From Vreelandella stevensii S18214 (GTDB lineage: Bacteria; Pseudomonadota; Gammaproteobacteria; Pseudomonadales; Halomonadaceae): DNA of 64,000 bases. The stretch covers positions 62,001 to 126,000 of the forward strand of contig NZ_AJTS01000040.1 of the NCBI RefSeq assembly GCF_000275725.1. The letters run 5' to 3'. A program made the position numbers and the translations under genes. Below the pieces are notes generated by a model. That model ran no database searches. It saw nothing but the letters and a program-made list of their open reading frames with translations, and was not told the DNA's origin. Of the stretch, positions 28,029-40,100 are shown in pieces (position 1 is the first letter of the stretch; every line of letters starts with the position of its first letter).

Positions 28029-28271
28029 CTGGGCGGCATCGTCTCGGAAGGGATTCCTTTAGGGGCCGTGCAGATCCCCCCCGATGGCCAGCCGATCATC
28101 CTGATGAACGACCGCCAAACCATTGGGGGCTACCCGCGTTTGGGCGCCCTCACGCCTATGGCCTGCGCCCGGCTGGCACAGTGCCTGCCGGGTACAGAAG
28201 TGCGTTTGCAGCCTATCAGCGCAACCCAGGCGCAGGCGGCGTATCGCCGCCTGCTGGATGCCTGGTTGTGA
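28029..28271 (+). pseudogene. pxpC: Duplicated 3' end of pxpC
   Basis: Matches the pxpC codons from 'RLGGIVSEGIPLGAVQIPPD' to the stop. One base differs near the start, about 170 bp are then identical, and the last ~60 bp differ, ending RRLLDAWL. It has no start of its own. Because it leads straight into phoX, it is probably the original chromosomal 3' end, separated from its 5' part by the island. Confidence 0.88.
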
Positions 28272-28289
28272 GGGCGTTGAGAGCACTAC

Positions 28290-30311
28290 TCACGCGCCGA
28301 TAATGCCGCCATCTTCACGGGTAATGACCAGCGTGGCGGAACGCGGGATGGCGCTGCCGCCCTCCGGCCAGTGGCTGGTGAAGCGGCCTTCGGCAAAGGC
28401 TTCTTCGGTGGTGGTGGCGCCGGGGTGCTGGACGTTGACGAACATGGTGCGCTGGTCTGGAGTGGTCACCACGCCGGTGATTTCCTGGCCCACAGGCCCG
28501 GTCAGGAAGCGCTTGATCTCGCCGGTTTCCGGGTTGGCGACCAGCATCTGGTTATTGCCGAAGACTTCGTAGATACCGGTGTTCATTTCGGATTCGCTGA
28601 TGTCGGTCTGTATCCATACCCGACGGTCGGCATCGATCCACAGGCCGTCGGGGCTGGCAAAGATGTTGTCTTCTACCAGCGCATTGCCCGCCAGGTCGCG
28701 GCTATCGTCCTGGTCGCCTGCCAGCACGAACAGGTCCCAGGCAAAGCGCTCGCCCGCGTGAGTGCCCTCTTCCTGCCAGCGGATGATATGGCCAAAGCTG
28801 TTGTTGGCGCGCGGGTTGGCGGGGTGCTCGTCGCCCTCTGCGCGGCGCGTATTGTTGGTCAGCGTGAAATAGACGTCGCCGGTTTGCGGGTCGACGGCGC
28901 CCCACTCCGGGCGATCCATCCTGGTGGCGCCCACATGGTCGGCGGCACTGCGCGTATTGACCAGGATATCCGCCAGGTCCGCAAAGCCATTCTCGGGCGA
29001 CAGGCCGTTCTGGCCGGGGGCCAGCGCCAACCACTCGCCGCTGCCATCATCGTTGAACCTGGCCACATAAAGCGTGCCTTCATCCAACAGGCTGCCGTCC
29101 GCCGTCGCGGCGTCGAAGGGGCGCCGTGAAACGAACTTGTAGATGTACTCGAAACGGGAGTCGTCCCCGGAGTACGCCACCACGGGCTGCCCTTCCACCG
29201 CAGGGGCAAAGATGACGCCTTCATGGGCAAAGCGCCCCAGGTGGGTACGCTTGACCGGCACGGAATCGGGGTTCATCGGGTCGATTTCGACCATCCAGCC
29301 AAACGCATGGGGTTCGTTACGGAAGTCCTCTGCCGGGCTGGCTCCTCGGCTACTGGCATCGAAGCGGCTGAACTGATCGCTCTGCTGATCGGCACGGTGC
29401 CACTGATAACGACCGGTGTCGCGGGTTTCGATCCCGTAGCGCGCTTGGCGCCGATCGATGTCGGTATCCGTGTTGGCAAAATAGCCCGCCCAGTTCTCTT
29501 CGGCTGCCAGGTAGGTGTTCCAGGGCGTGACCCCGTGGGCACAGTTGTTCAAGGTGCCACGCGTCATCAGGCCTTCCGGGCTGTACTGGGTAATCAGGTG
29601 CTCCGTGCCCGCCACCGGGCCCGAGAGCTGCATGGGCGTTTGGGCAGTAATGCGGCGGTTCAGGGCATCCTGCACCACTTCCCACTCGCCTTGCTCATTG
29701 GCACGAACGCGCACGACACTCACGCCGTGGGCATTCATCTCCTTGATCACCTGATCGGCATCGCGGCTGCCATCGTCATGCTGAGGAAAGCCATTGCGGT
29801 CCAGCGCCAGGCCACTGGCCGCTGCGTGCAAGAAGCGTGGTTCCACGTATTCATGGTTGAGCACCAACAGGCCGTCGGTGGAGCTGCCGTTCAGCGCAAA
29901 GAAGTGCATGCCGTCGTGATGGCTGCCCACCTGATGCGCCTGCTGCTCCCCGGAAGCTTCCAGGCTGAACGCGGGCATATCGCCCGTGATGGGCGTTCCC
30001 CAGGGGATGAAGCTTTGCACGCGATAGCCCTCAGGCACCACGACGTTATCAGCAGCGCTGATACCTACCGGGTTGAATCCCATGGTGGGTGAACCCGCGC
30101 CCGCATTGGCGGCCAGCGCTTGCGTCAACGGCAGCCTGGTCGCCATCAGGCCCGCGATCACCGTTGCCAGCCCCCCTTTGAGGACGCCTCGGCGGCTCAA
30201 GCGCCGCTCCAGAATATCGCCAAAATAGGCATTGCTGGAACGGTTGCTGAGCGGCTCATCCCCCTGAGCCATTACGCTATCGACACTGCCTGCCACGGTT
30301 TTCTTCGTCAT
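28290..30311 (-). CDS. phoX: PhoX-family phosphatase (DUF839), Tat-exported
   Basis: About 673 residues from the ATG at 30311, preceded by GGGAGAT; an upstream in-frame start lacks this site. A Tat signal 'RRLSRRGVLKGG' lies near the N-terminus. The remainder is the PhoX/DUF839 beta-propeller ('NCAHGVTPWNTYLAAEENW', 'HAFGWMVEIDPMNPDSVPVK', 'RMDRPEWGAVDPQTGDVYFT', 'SPDGLWIDADRRVWIQTD'). Known PhoX enzymes are iron- and calcium-dependent periplasmic alkaline phosphatases. It is a single gene at the right border of the island. Confidence 0.88.
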   Translation of the reverse strand: MTKKTVAGSVDSVMAQGDEPLSNRSSNAYFGDILERRLSRRGVLKGGLATVIAGLMATRLPLTQALAANAGAGSPTMGFNPVGISAADNVVVPEGYRVQSFIPWGTPITGDMPAFSLEASGEQQAHQVGSHHDGMHFFALNGSSTDGLLVLNHEYVEPRFLHAAASGLALDRNGFPQHDDGSRDADQVIKEMNAHGVSVVRVRANEQGEWEVVQDALNRRITAQTPMQLSGPVAGTEHLITQYSPEGLMTRGTLNNCAHGVTPWNTYLAAEENWAGYFANTDTDIDRRQARYGIETRDTGRYQWHRADQQSDQFSRFDASSRGASPAEDFRNEPHAFGWMVEIDPMNPDSVPVKRTHLGRFAHEGVIFAPAVEGQPVVAYSGDDSRFEYIYKFVSRRPFDAATADGSLLDEGTLYVARFNDDGSGEWLALAPGQNGLSPENGFADLADILVNTRSAADHVGATRMDRPEWGAVDPQTGDVYFTLTNNTRRAEGDEHPANPRANNSFGHIIRWQEEGTHAGERFAWDLFVLAGDQDDSRDLAGNALVEDNIFASPDGLWIDADRRVWIQTDISESEMNTGIYEVFGNNQMLVANPETGEIKRFLTGPVGQEITGVVTTPDQRTMFVNVQHPGATTTEEAFAEGRFTSHWPEGGSAIPRSATLVITREDGGIIGA

Positions 30312-30412
30312 GATACATCTCCCTGATGAGCGGCCCACTGCTGGCTTAACCATTTGCTGGCTTATATGAGAAACAGCCAATATGGCTTGCTCAGCAGCAT
30401 CGGCGCGCAACA

Positions 30413-30428
30413 TGTCATGCTCGTGACA
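30413..30428. promoter_or_regulatory. Palindrome upstream of phoX
   Basis: TGTCATGCTCGTGACA is an inverted repeat (TGTCA, 6-nt spacer, TGACA) about 100 bp upstream of the phoX start. It may bind a regulator, but it is not a standard Pho box, which has direct CTGTCAT repeats. Confidence 0.25.
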
Positions 30429-30480
30429 GTTGAGTGAAGGTTTGACGAAGCCTGAATAGCACCTGAACAGGGAGCAGGTG

Positions 30481-31788
30481 TCATTGGTCTATATCCTTTT
30501 CCAGTCTCTTGAGCTGTCGACCCAGTCCTTCCATGATGGAGGCACTCACGGTGTCAGGAAAATCATCCGGCAGCAGCGCCGCTACCCGGCTCATGGCTGC
30601 GTCAGCCTGTGCGAGTATGCTCTGTATGATTTCCAGCGTCCGCCGCCGAGAAAACCCCACCTGCTGGGCCGTACTGAGAAAGTGGCGTGGCAAGAAACGC
30701 GACCAGTGATAGTGGCGGTTCTTTCCTTTCAGCGACATCGCCATCCTGGCCTTTGCTTCGGGCAGGCTTCCTTTTGCCATGAGGGGATAGGCGGAAATAA
30801 CGTCATAGAGCGGCGTCATTCGGTAAGCAGTTTGTGGCTCGATGAACACACTGAAATTCTTGGCATGCCCATCGATGGCGGCCAACAGCCAGAACATGAT
30901 CTGAGCCTTGAAGAAGTTCTCCCGGTCGCTCGTGGCTTGCTGGGAGCCCATCAGCAATTCCATGCCTGCCCGGATACCTGGCCCACCGTCGTTCTCATAC
31001 TTCAGTGCCGGTGCAATGCCCAGTGCCTGGCAAAAGTCTTCCTGCGGGAGACGCATCAACCAGCTGCCGTCGCTCGACCAGCGTCGGTCGAATCGCGCTA
31101 CCACCAGCACGGTATGCTGTTCGAAGCGCGCCAGCTCGGCGTTAGCAACCGGCACTCCAAAGGCCTCGAGAATCTTCAGGCATAGCCATTCGTTCTCGTT
31201 GCTATCGCGAAGGTCGATATTGCTGTGACTGAGAAACCCAATGGGCAGCTTGAAGATGTGGCTGGTGGGCGTGGCAAATGATGGCCGATGCCAGCGTTCC
31301 TGGTGCCAAAGCAGAGCCATTTTTTCCTGCGCCCCGGCGAGCGAGATTCTGAAGTCTCCATCACGATGCATGCCAAGCGGCAACTCTTGGTAGCCGCTGA
31401 GCAATGTCGCGATATCCGTCTCATCCAGCGGCTCTGCTGTGATCTGTCGAACATTGGGTATGGTGTCTGTCTCGGGATACAGCTGAATAGCGCCGATACA
31501 ATCACGGCCTACGGCGGCGAGAAGGTCAAAGGGGTGTCCGGTCGCCAGCTGAAATTTTGCCTGCATTCTGGCGCGAATCGCCTCGGAGTCGGGCAGCAGG
31601 TTATCGAAGAAGTTGTAAACCACCGCGCCACGATAGCTTGCCGAAGATAACGGCATGGATAATGAAATAGCGCGTGCGCCGGGGCGGTTTAGCCATTCAG
31701 GCAGATAGCGGAAAGCCATGGCGCCGGAACGGCCGAGGCTGAGTCGGCCTACCTCGATACCGTTGAGTGCTACCGTCAGGTTAGCCAC
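30481..31788 (-). CDS. hipA: HipA-type serine/threonine kinase toxin
   Basis: 435 residues. The HipA N-terminal subdomain ('LSLGRSGAMAFRYLPEWLNR') is followed by the kinase fold with the activation region 'ISLAGAQEKMALL', the catalytic-loop motif 'AAIDGHAKNFSVF' and the metal-binding 'LYDVISAYPL'. HipA kinases phosphorylate translation factors and induce dormancy. It starts 3 bp after hipB and is shared with it as a bicistronic unit. Every motif expected for activity is present. Confidence 0.9.
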   Translation of the reverse strand: MANLTVALNGIEVGRLSLGRSGAMAFRYLPEWLNRPGARAISLSMPLSSASYRGAVVYNFFDNLLPDSEAIRARMQAKFQLATGHPFDLLAAVGRDCIGAIQLYPETDTIPNVRQITAEPLDETDIATLLSGYQELPLGMHRDGDFRISLAGAQEKMALLWHQERWHRPSFATPTSHIFKLPIGFLSHSNIDLRDSNENEWLCLKILEAFGVPVANAELARFEQHTVLVVARFDRRWSSDGSWLMRLPQEDFCQALGIAPALKYENDGGPGIRAGMELLMGSQQATSDRENFFKAQIMFWLLAAIDGHAKNFSVFIEPQTAYRMTPLYDVISAYPLMAKGSLPEAKARMAMSLKGKNRHYHWSRFLPRHFLSTAQQVGFSRRRTLEIIQSILAQADAAMSRVAALLPDDFPDTVSASIMEGLGRQLKRLEKDIDQ

Positions 31789-31791
31789 TGG

Positions 31792-32040
31792 TTACCACTC
31801 CTCATCCCACACCTGTTCACTTTGCTTACTCTCTCTCTTTGCCACATGTAATTCTAGCCCGAGGGCAGCCATCAGTTTGAAGAGCGTTTCAACGCGGCTT
31901 TTTTCCGGGTGATTCTCGAAAGCGGAGACGGTGGCTTGTTTGATGCCGACCTGTTCGGCGGCATCTTTCTGGCTCATGCCATTATGGGAGCGGGCTTCTT
32001 TCAAGGCCTTGGCCAGCATATCGGGTGAGGTAATTTTCAT
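31792..32040 (-). CDS. hipB: HipB-type antitoxin, Cro/C1 helix-turn-helix
   Basis: 82 residues with an HTH_3 domain ('NGMSQKDAAEQVGIKQATVS') and a short basic tail. Binding HipA and the operators upstream gives autorepression. Three HipB-like operators lie 43-115 bp upstream. Gene order B-A is the standard one. Confidence 0.9.
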   Translation of the reverse strand: MKITSPDMLAKALKEARSHNGMSQKDAAEQVGIKQATVSAFENHPEKSRVETLFKLMAALGLELHVAKRESKQSEQVWDEEW

Positions 32041-32082
32041 GGCTATGTCTCAGAACGATTCCTCAGGACGGCCCCTTGGATC

Positions 32083-32155
32083 TATCCCTTTTAGCGGATA
32101 AGACGCATTTTATCCTCTGTAAAGGATTTTTCGCAATTATCCGCTGTAGAGGATT
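32083..32155. promoter_or_regulatory. Three tandem HipB-type operators
   Basis: Three copies of TATCC-N8-GGATW occur: 32083-32100 (TATCC..GGATA, a perfect fit to the E. coli consensus TATCCN8GGATA), 32111-32128 and 32138-32155 (both ending GGATT). They are spaced about 28 and 27 bp start to start and lie just upstream of hipB. Confidence 0.85.
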
Positions 32156-32238
32156 TCTTGATATGCCTGTTGGCCGTAGCATGTTCAGAGCACCTCAGAA
32201 AGGACTTTGGCACGTAAAGACTCGAGGGCTGCAGATAC

Positions 32239-32270
32239 AAAAACCCCGCATCTTGAGATGCGGGGTTTTT
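32239..32270. terminator. Bidirectional rho-independent terminator
   Basis: A near-perfect stem, AAAAACCCCGCATCTT then GAGATGCGGGGTTTTT, flanked by A and T runs, located 18 bp after the katG stop. It can stop katG transcription on the minus strand and works in the other direction as well. Confidence 0.9.
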
Positions 32271-32287
32271 GCTGGCACTAATAGTGA

Positions 32288-34802
<2,515 letters not shown>

Positions 34803-35273
34803 ATGCTGACGACAAAACGTCTCTCCGCCGGTTTTACCCTATTGGAATTGCTGGTCGCGCTTGCCCTGTTTGCCACGCTGGCTACCATCGCCGTCCCCAG
34901 CTTTGCCAGAATCATTCAGGAGAACCGGGTCATCACGACGACCAACGATTACAAGATAGCGCTGAGCTTTGCGCGCAGCGAGGCCGTAAGACGTAATCAG
35001 GCAGTTCGCCTGCAGCCTGCCACCGGAGGGTGGAGCACTGGCTGGGAAGTGGTGGCCAACGGCGACATCCTGCGACGCTGGGAGCAGTCGTCTGCTGACC
35101 TTGCGATCGAAAACGCTCCCGAACGTTTTACCTTCAACAGCTTGGGACGGTTGGTGAGCGCGAACTTTACCTCACAGAGTGTCTCGCTCACGCTGGGTGA
35201 TATTGGCCGCTGCGTACGCGTGGAGCCCAGCGGTATTTCCCGGGTACTAACCCAGCGGCAAGCCTGTGACTAA
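34803..35273 (+). CDS. fimT: Minor pseudopilin, FimT/GspH family
   Basis: 156 residues. The prepilin signature 'AGFTLLELLVALALFATLAT' (cleavage after G, Glu at +5) lies at residues 10-29. The GspH-type C-terminal domain follows ('ALSFARSEAVRRNQAVRLQP', and a late cysteine pair). It belongs to the minor-pilin set that primes type IV pilus assembly. It overlaps pilV by 8 bases. Confidence 0.85.
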   Translation: MLTTKRLSAGFTLLELLVALALFATLATIAVPSFARIIQENRVITTTNDYKIALSFARSEAVRRNQAVRLQPATGGWSTGWEVVANGDILRRWEQSSADLAIENAPERFTFNSLGRLVSANFTSQSVSLTLGDIGRCVRVEPSGISRVLTQRQACD

Positions 35274-35700
35274 TAAAAGCGAGTACGACCGGATGCCCAA
35301 GGCCCAAGGCGGTATTTCTTTGCTGGAGTCGTTGACTGCCCTGCTGGTGCTGTCGATCGGCCTGCTGGGCGTGCTGGGGCTACAAACCCAATCCCTGGTA
35401 CATAACCGCGCCGCTTATTTCGAAACCCAGGCCACCAATATGGCACAGGACATGCTGGACAGGGTGCGTGCCAATCGCGAACAAGCCTCCTCTTACACGC
35501 TGGGGCTAGGCAACACTCCCGGGGGGAGTGGTCTTCCCGGCCGTGATCAAACACAGTGGGTCGAAGACCTGGCGACGGCGCTCCCCGGCGGCGAAGGCGG
35601 CATTGAAGTTGCCAATCGGCGCGTCAGCGTCACGGTACGCTGGGACGACACCTCCGCCCCCGATGACGTTCGGCAAATCCAACTGGTATCGGAGCTCTAG
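35266..35700 (+). CDS. pilV: Type IV pilus minor pilin PilV
   Basis: 144 residues. 'QGGISLLESLTALLVLSIGL' fits a prepilin N-terminus with Glu at +5 if cleavage is after the second G. The start is either GTG 35266 or ATG 35293; the latter gives a normal short leader. PilV helps build the priming complex with PilW, PilX and FimT. The pilW start comes 2 bases after its stop. Confidence 0.85.
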   Translation: MTNKSEYDRMPKAQGGISLLESLTALLVLSIGLLGVLGLQTQSLVHNRAAYFETQATNMAQDMLDRVRANREQASSYTLGLGNTPGGSGLPGRDQTQWVEDLATALPGGEGGIEVANRRVSVTVRWDDTSAPDDVRQIQLVSEL

Positions 35701-35701
35701 C

Positions 35702-36736
35702 GTGAGCCATGTTTCTCCTTCTCAAGCCCAGGCGGGTTTCACGCTGGTCGAGCTGTTGGTGGCCATGGTCATTGGCCTTCTGGTGATGGCGGGGGCGACT
35801 CAGCTGTTCATTTCGTCGCAGCAGAGCTTTCGCTTTCAGACAGCCCTGGCCGATATGCAAGACACGGGCCGATTTGCCCTGGATACGCTGTCACGCGAAT
35901 TACGCCAAGCCGACTACAGCGGCGGCTGCGCCTTGCCACAGACCACCGTGCATGTACGCAATATTGCCGATACCAGCAGCGCCCCCCTGCCTTTACAGGC
36001 ATGGGGGGATGTCTCCAGCGCCGATTTTTCCGCCAGTTTGAATAGCCCGCTGGCCAACCAGGACGTGCTGGCGTTTCGGGGAGGCCTCATCGCACGCACG
36101 GGTTTTGCCGATGAGTCACTGGAAATAGACAGCATCGACAGCGACCAACAGCTCACACTAAGTCGTGATGTCGGCGCCGTGTTCAATCAACGGTTGGTGC
36201 TGCTGCAGGGCCTGTTGAACTGCGATATTTTCTATAACACCTCCAGTAACGCTGGCGTACTGCAAAAAGCCAGCACGGCTGGCTGGCAAAGTAATGTGGC
36301 ACCCAACACTAGCCCTTGGGGCGCCGCCAGCGGGTTGGGCTATCAGCCTGAGCAAACTATCTCGCTGAGTGCGTTGGGTAGCGCTATCTACTACCTGGGC
36401 CTCGACCAGAGTAATAATGGCATTCCGGCACTAATGCGGCTGGACCTCAGCCAAACCACACCGCGCAATGAAATCGTGGCCAGCCATGTGGTGGCCATGC
36501 GGACAGCGTTTCTGGTGGATGATGATTATCTCGCGGTGGACGACATCGACGATGCCCAGTGGCCTGCCGTGCGTGCAGTGCGCATTACGCTCATCGTACA
36601 AAGCGACCGGCCCAACCTGCGCAACGCCGACACCACGCTTGCCGTAGGCAACTTCCGGGGTGACAACGCCTTTACCGGTGGTGATGGGCGACTGTATCAG
36701 GCGTTCACCACCACCATTGCCTTGAGGAACCGCTGA
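35702..36736 (+). CDS. pilW: Type IV pilus assembly protein PilW
   Basis: 344 residues from GTG 35702. 'QAGFTLVELLVAMVIGLLVM' is a textbook prepilin leader and helix with Glu at +5. The PilW middle 'LSRELRQADYSGGC' is present. An upstream extension of this frame overlaps pilV and is not coding. Confidence 0.88.
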   Translation: MSHVSPSQAQAGFTLVELLVAMVIGLLVMAGATQLFISSQQSFRFQTALADMQDTGRFALDTLSRELRQADYSGGCALPQTTVHVRNIADTSSAPLPLQAWGDVSSADFSASLNSPLANQDVLAFRGGLIARTGFADESLEIDSIDSDQQLTLSRDVGAVFNQRLVLLQGLLNCDIFYNTSSNAGVLQKASTAGWQSNVAPNTSPWGAASGLGYQPEQTISLSALGSAIYYLGLDQSNNGIPALMRLDLSQTTPRNEIVASHVVAMRTAFLVDDDYLAVDDIDDAQWPAVRAVRITLIVQSDRPNLRNADTTLAVGNFRGDNAFTGGDGRLYQAFTTTIALRNR

Positions 36737-36737
36737 C

Positions 36738-37181
36738 ATGTCAATGCGAGGCCACCCCCAGCAAGGCATGGCACTGGTATTGAGCCTGATTTTTCTGGCT
36801 ATCGTGACGATTCTGAGCCTCTCTTCCATGCAAGGAGCCATGACACAGGACCGCATGGCCTCCAGCCAACGCGACCACAGCATTGCCTTTCAGGCAGCCG
36901 AAGCCGCCTTGCGGGAAGGTGAGACACGCTTGCAAAACGGCGCGGCCCCTTCGGGGGGCTGGTCAACGCATACCATGAACATGGCTCAGCTCAATCGCAA
37001 CCCGCGCTACCGATCACAAAGAATCGGGCCCATCGGTTCGCGCTCCGATAATGAAGGCGGTGAGGTCCTCGATATTCTGTATCGCGTTGAAGCCCAAGGA
37101 TTTGGCCGTGGTGAAGATACTCGCGTGATACTTGAGTCCTTGTTCGTTCGCCAGCAGTCGGTGGAGGTAGTGACCCCGTGA
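36738..37181 (+). CDS. pilX: Type IV pilus assembly protein PilX
   Basis: 147 residues. 'QQGMALVLSLIFLAIVTILS' resembles the PilX N-terminal domain, and 'AFQAAEAALREGE' follows, a PilX hallmark. It starts one base after the pilW stop and overlaps pilY1 by 4 bases (GTGA). Confidence 0.85.
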   Translation: MSMRGHPQQGMALVLSLIFLAIVTILSLSSMQGAMTQDRMASSQRDHSIAFQAAEAALREGETRLQNGAAPSGGWSTHTMNMAQLNRNPRYRSQRIGPIGSRSDNEGGEVLDILYRVEAQGFGRGEDTRVILESLFVRQQSVEVVTP

Positions 37182-40100
37182 AGCACATCCGTTTTTTACC
37201 GTTAATTCTGGTTGCTACCTTTATGCTAAGTATGGCTAATGAACCAGCTTATGGATTTGCTCCTCCCCCACCCCCAGATTATGATCCAGACGAAGACCTG
37301 GATCTGGATGACCCGGAACCAGAACCAACGCCTGATCCGCCACCAGAGCCCGAGCCCCCCATTGGCGGAGGTGATGATGCCCCTATCGACGAAGATTTCG
37401 ATATTCCCAGTGACCGTGTCGGTATTTCCCCAGCGCCTTTGAACGTCGTCAGTCGAGTGCCTCCCAATGTTCTGCTGATTCTGGACAACTCGGAAAGCGG
37501 CCAAGAGGGGTTGGATGGCCGAGTGGCCGTGGGTAACCAGCCTGGCGATCGTGAAAATCTGGCGGCCTGCCAGCCCAATACGTTCAATGCCTCCGAATGC
37601 CCCGCTGGCGCACGCTCACCGTTGAGCAAATCGAGCATCATGAAACGCGTAGGGCGCGACCTGATCGAGCGTTATCGTGGCGACCTGAACCTGGGGTTGA
37701 TGGCGTATCAGCAAAACCCCGCCTCGCGTACGCGCGACGCAGCCTTTAGTGGCAGCACCGTCGTATGGCGACTCACCGAGCGCGGCCTGGCGACACGTTA
37801 CTCCAGCAATGCCAACCCCAGCTGGTACGACCCGAACTTTGACGGGGCATGGAATGCCACGACCAAGCGCTATCGGGCAAGACTGCCTGGCACCAATATC
37901 TATGCGTTCTTCAACGTAGGCGTGCCTGGCTACATGTTCGAGGAAAATTTCTCAACCGGCCTACCGCGCAATGATGTGACCGAGTACTGGCGGCGTATCT
38001 CAAACCCGACGGCCACATCCGATCAACTGTCTGAGCGCTACCGTGGCTTGACCACGGGCAATTCGAACTCGCCCTCCATTAGTGACGGCGTTTCTTACAG
38101 CAACCCGGTGGGCTCGAATTTCACCCTCCCGCTGGTCGATAGCCTGCGTCAGCGGGGTATCCCTAATTGGGGAGCGCATACCGCTTCCATGCAGCTCAAC
38201 CAGTGGGAGTGGCGGACGACCTCGTCTCCAGGGCTAGGCTACCTACACGTGCCCATTGGTGGGCTCAACAACGATGGCACGGTAAACGCAGCCCATTGGG
38301 AGGCGATCGAGACCAAGCTGGGCACTCAGCGCCACGAGTGGAACGGTAGCGGCAACCCCATGACCGACCCCAGCTGGCCACTGCTGGCAACGGGCTTGAC
38401 CCCTATCGAAGGCACCATGTACACCGCGCGTGATTACTTCTTGAACAACAGTGGCAGCGGCAGCGCGTTTGGCACTAACCAGGGGCGCCGTACGGGCATC
38501 TCGATTCCCAACCTCAACAATCCTGACGCCCAGCAGTGTTTGATCAATGCCAATATCTGGCTGACCGATGGCTTACCCTCGGTGGACCGCTTTGGCAACT
38601 CGCTGGGCAACAACGTCAGTGGCGCATTGGCCAGCGCCGAAGCGGCCATCAAACGGCTTTATGACGACACGGGGGCACAGCTCTCGAACCCTGTGCGCAC
38701 CTATGTCGTCGGCTTCAACCTGCCGCCGGACATCGCCAACCTGCCCAATGTCTCGGACGACCCGCTGGGCGACCTGGCCCGCGCTGGGGGCACCGAGCGT
38801 GCCTACTTTGCCAACGACGAAGCCTCGTTGAATCAGGTGATGCAGCAGGTGCTGGGCAATATCATCGCAGCCTCCCAGTCCAACACCTCAGCGGTGGTCA
38901 ATAGCGATGAGTTCGGCGTGGAGGATGGCAACCTGCTTTATACGGCGGGGTTTAGAAGCGAAGACTGGTCAGGCCGCCTGGCCGCCTTTGCCATTCAATC
39001 AGATGGCAGCAGGAGCAGCCGCTGGAATGCCGAAACGCAGCTTGCCCAGCAGGCAGGTAACCGCCGTTTGTTGACGAGCCAGCGGCTGGAAAGCGGCAGC
39101 CGCGTGGGCGCCCTGCTCAACGCAGAGACCAGCGGCCTGACCAGCGCCGAGGTGCGCTGGCTGCAGGGCGAAAGCGTACAGGGGTTACGCACTCGGCAAT
39201 CGCTGTTGGGCGATATCATCAACGCCAATCCGGTGCTTCTGCAAGGGGCTGGCAGTCGCCCGCCGCTGCTGATGGTGGCCGCCAACGATGGCATGCTGCA
39301 TGGTTTTCATGCCAACACGGGGCAGGAGCTATTCGCGTATCTGCCGTCAGAGTTGACACAAGGGGAGGCGCCGCCCATCCGTTCCCTGACGCGCTCCGAC
39401 TATAACCACCGCTACTTCATGGACGGCACACCCGCCGTTCGCGACGTCAACATTTCCGGTGGGCCTTCAGCCGTTGCCGTGGGCACCATGGGCGCGGGTG
39501 GTCGTACGGTGTTTGCGCTGGATGTAAGCAACCCCGCCAACATGGGAGCCAACAGCGTGCTCTGGGAGTTCCGCCATCCGGAATTGGGCACGGGGGTCAG
39601 CCAGCCTACCATCACTCAGCTCACCGACGGTACCTGGGCGGCTATCTTCGGCAATGGCTATAACAGCGTTGGCTATCAGGCCTCGCTATTTGTGGTCAAC
39701 CTCACCACCGGGCGCCTCATTGCGCACCTCAAAACCAACACCGGTAGCGAAGCGGCCCCTAACGGTTTGGCAACGCCCACCGTCACGACCTGGCCCAGCT
39801 ATGACGGTGCCCGCTTTGCTTACGCTGGCGACCTTGCAGGCAATATGTGGCGTTTCCCGCTCACGGAGGGCGGCAGCGTCAATCGTCTTTACCAGGGCAG
39901 CGCCAGCCAGCCGATTACCTCTGCCCCAGCGGTGACGCTGAGCAGCAGCTCCCCCGATACGCTGATGGTCATGTTCGGCACCGGCAGCTATTTCCGCTCG
40001 GGCGATATCGGCAACAATGCCACGCAGCAGTTTCTGGGCATTCAGGATCGTGTCGGCCGCACGACCCCCTACGGCACGTCAGATCTGGTGACCCAGCGCA

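Noticed and set aside
30413-30428. Pho box for phoX
   Set aside because: The repeat is inverted, not a direct repeat of CTGTCAT, so PhoB control is not supported; kept only as a weak palindrome.
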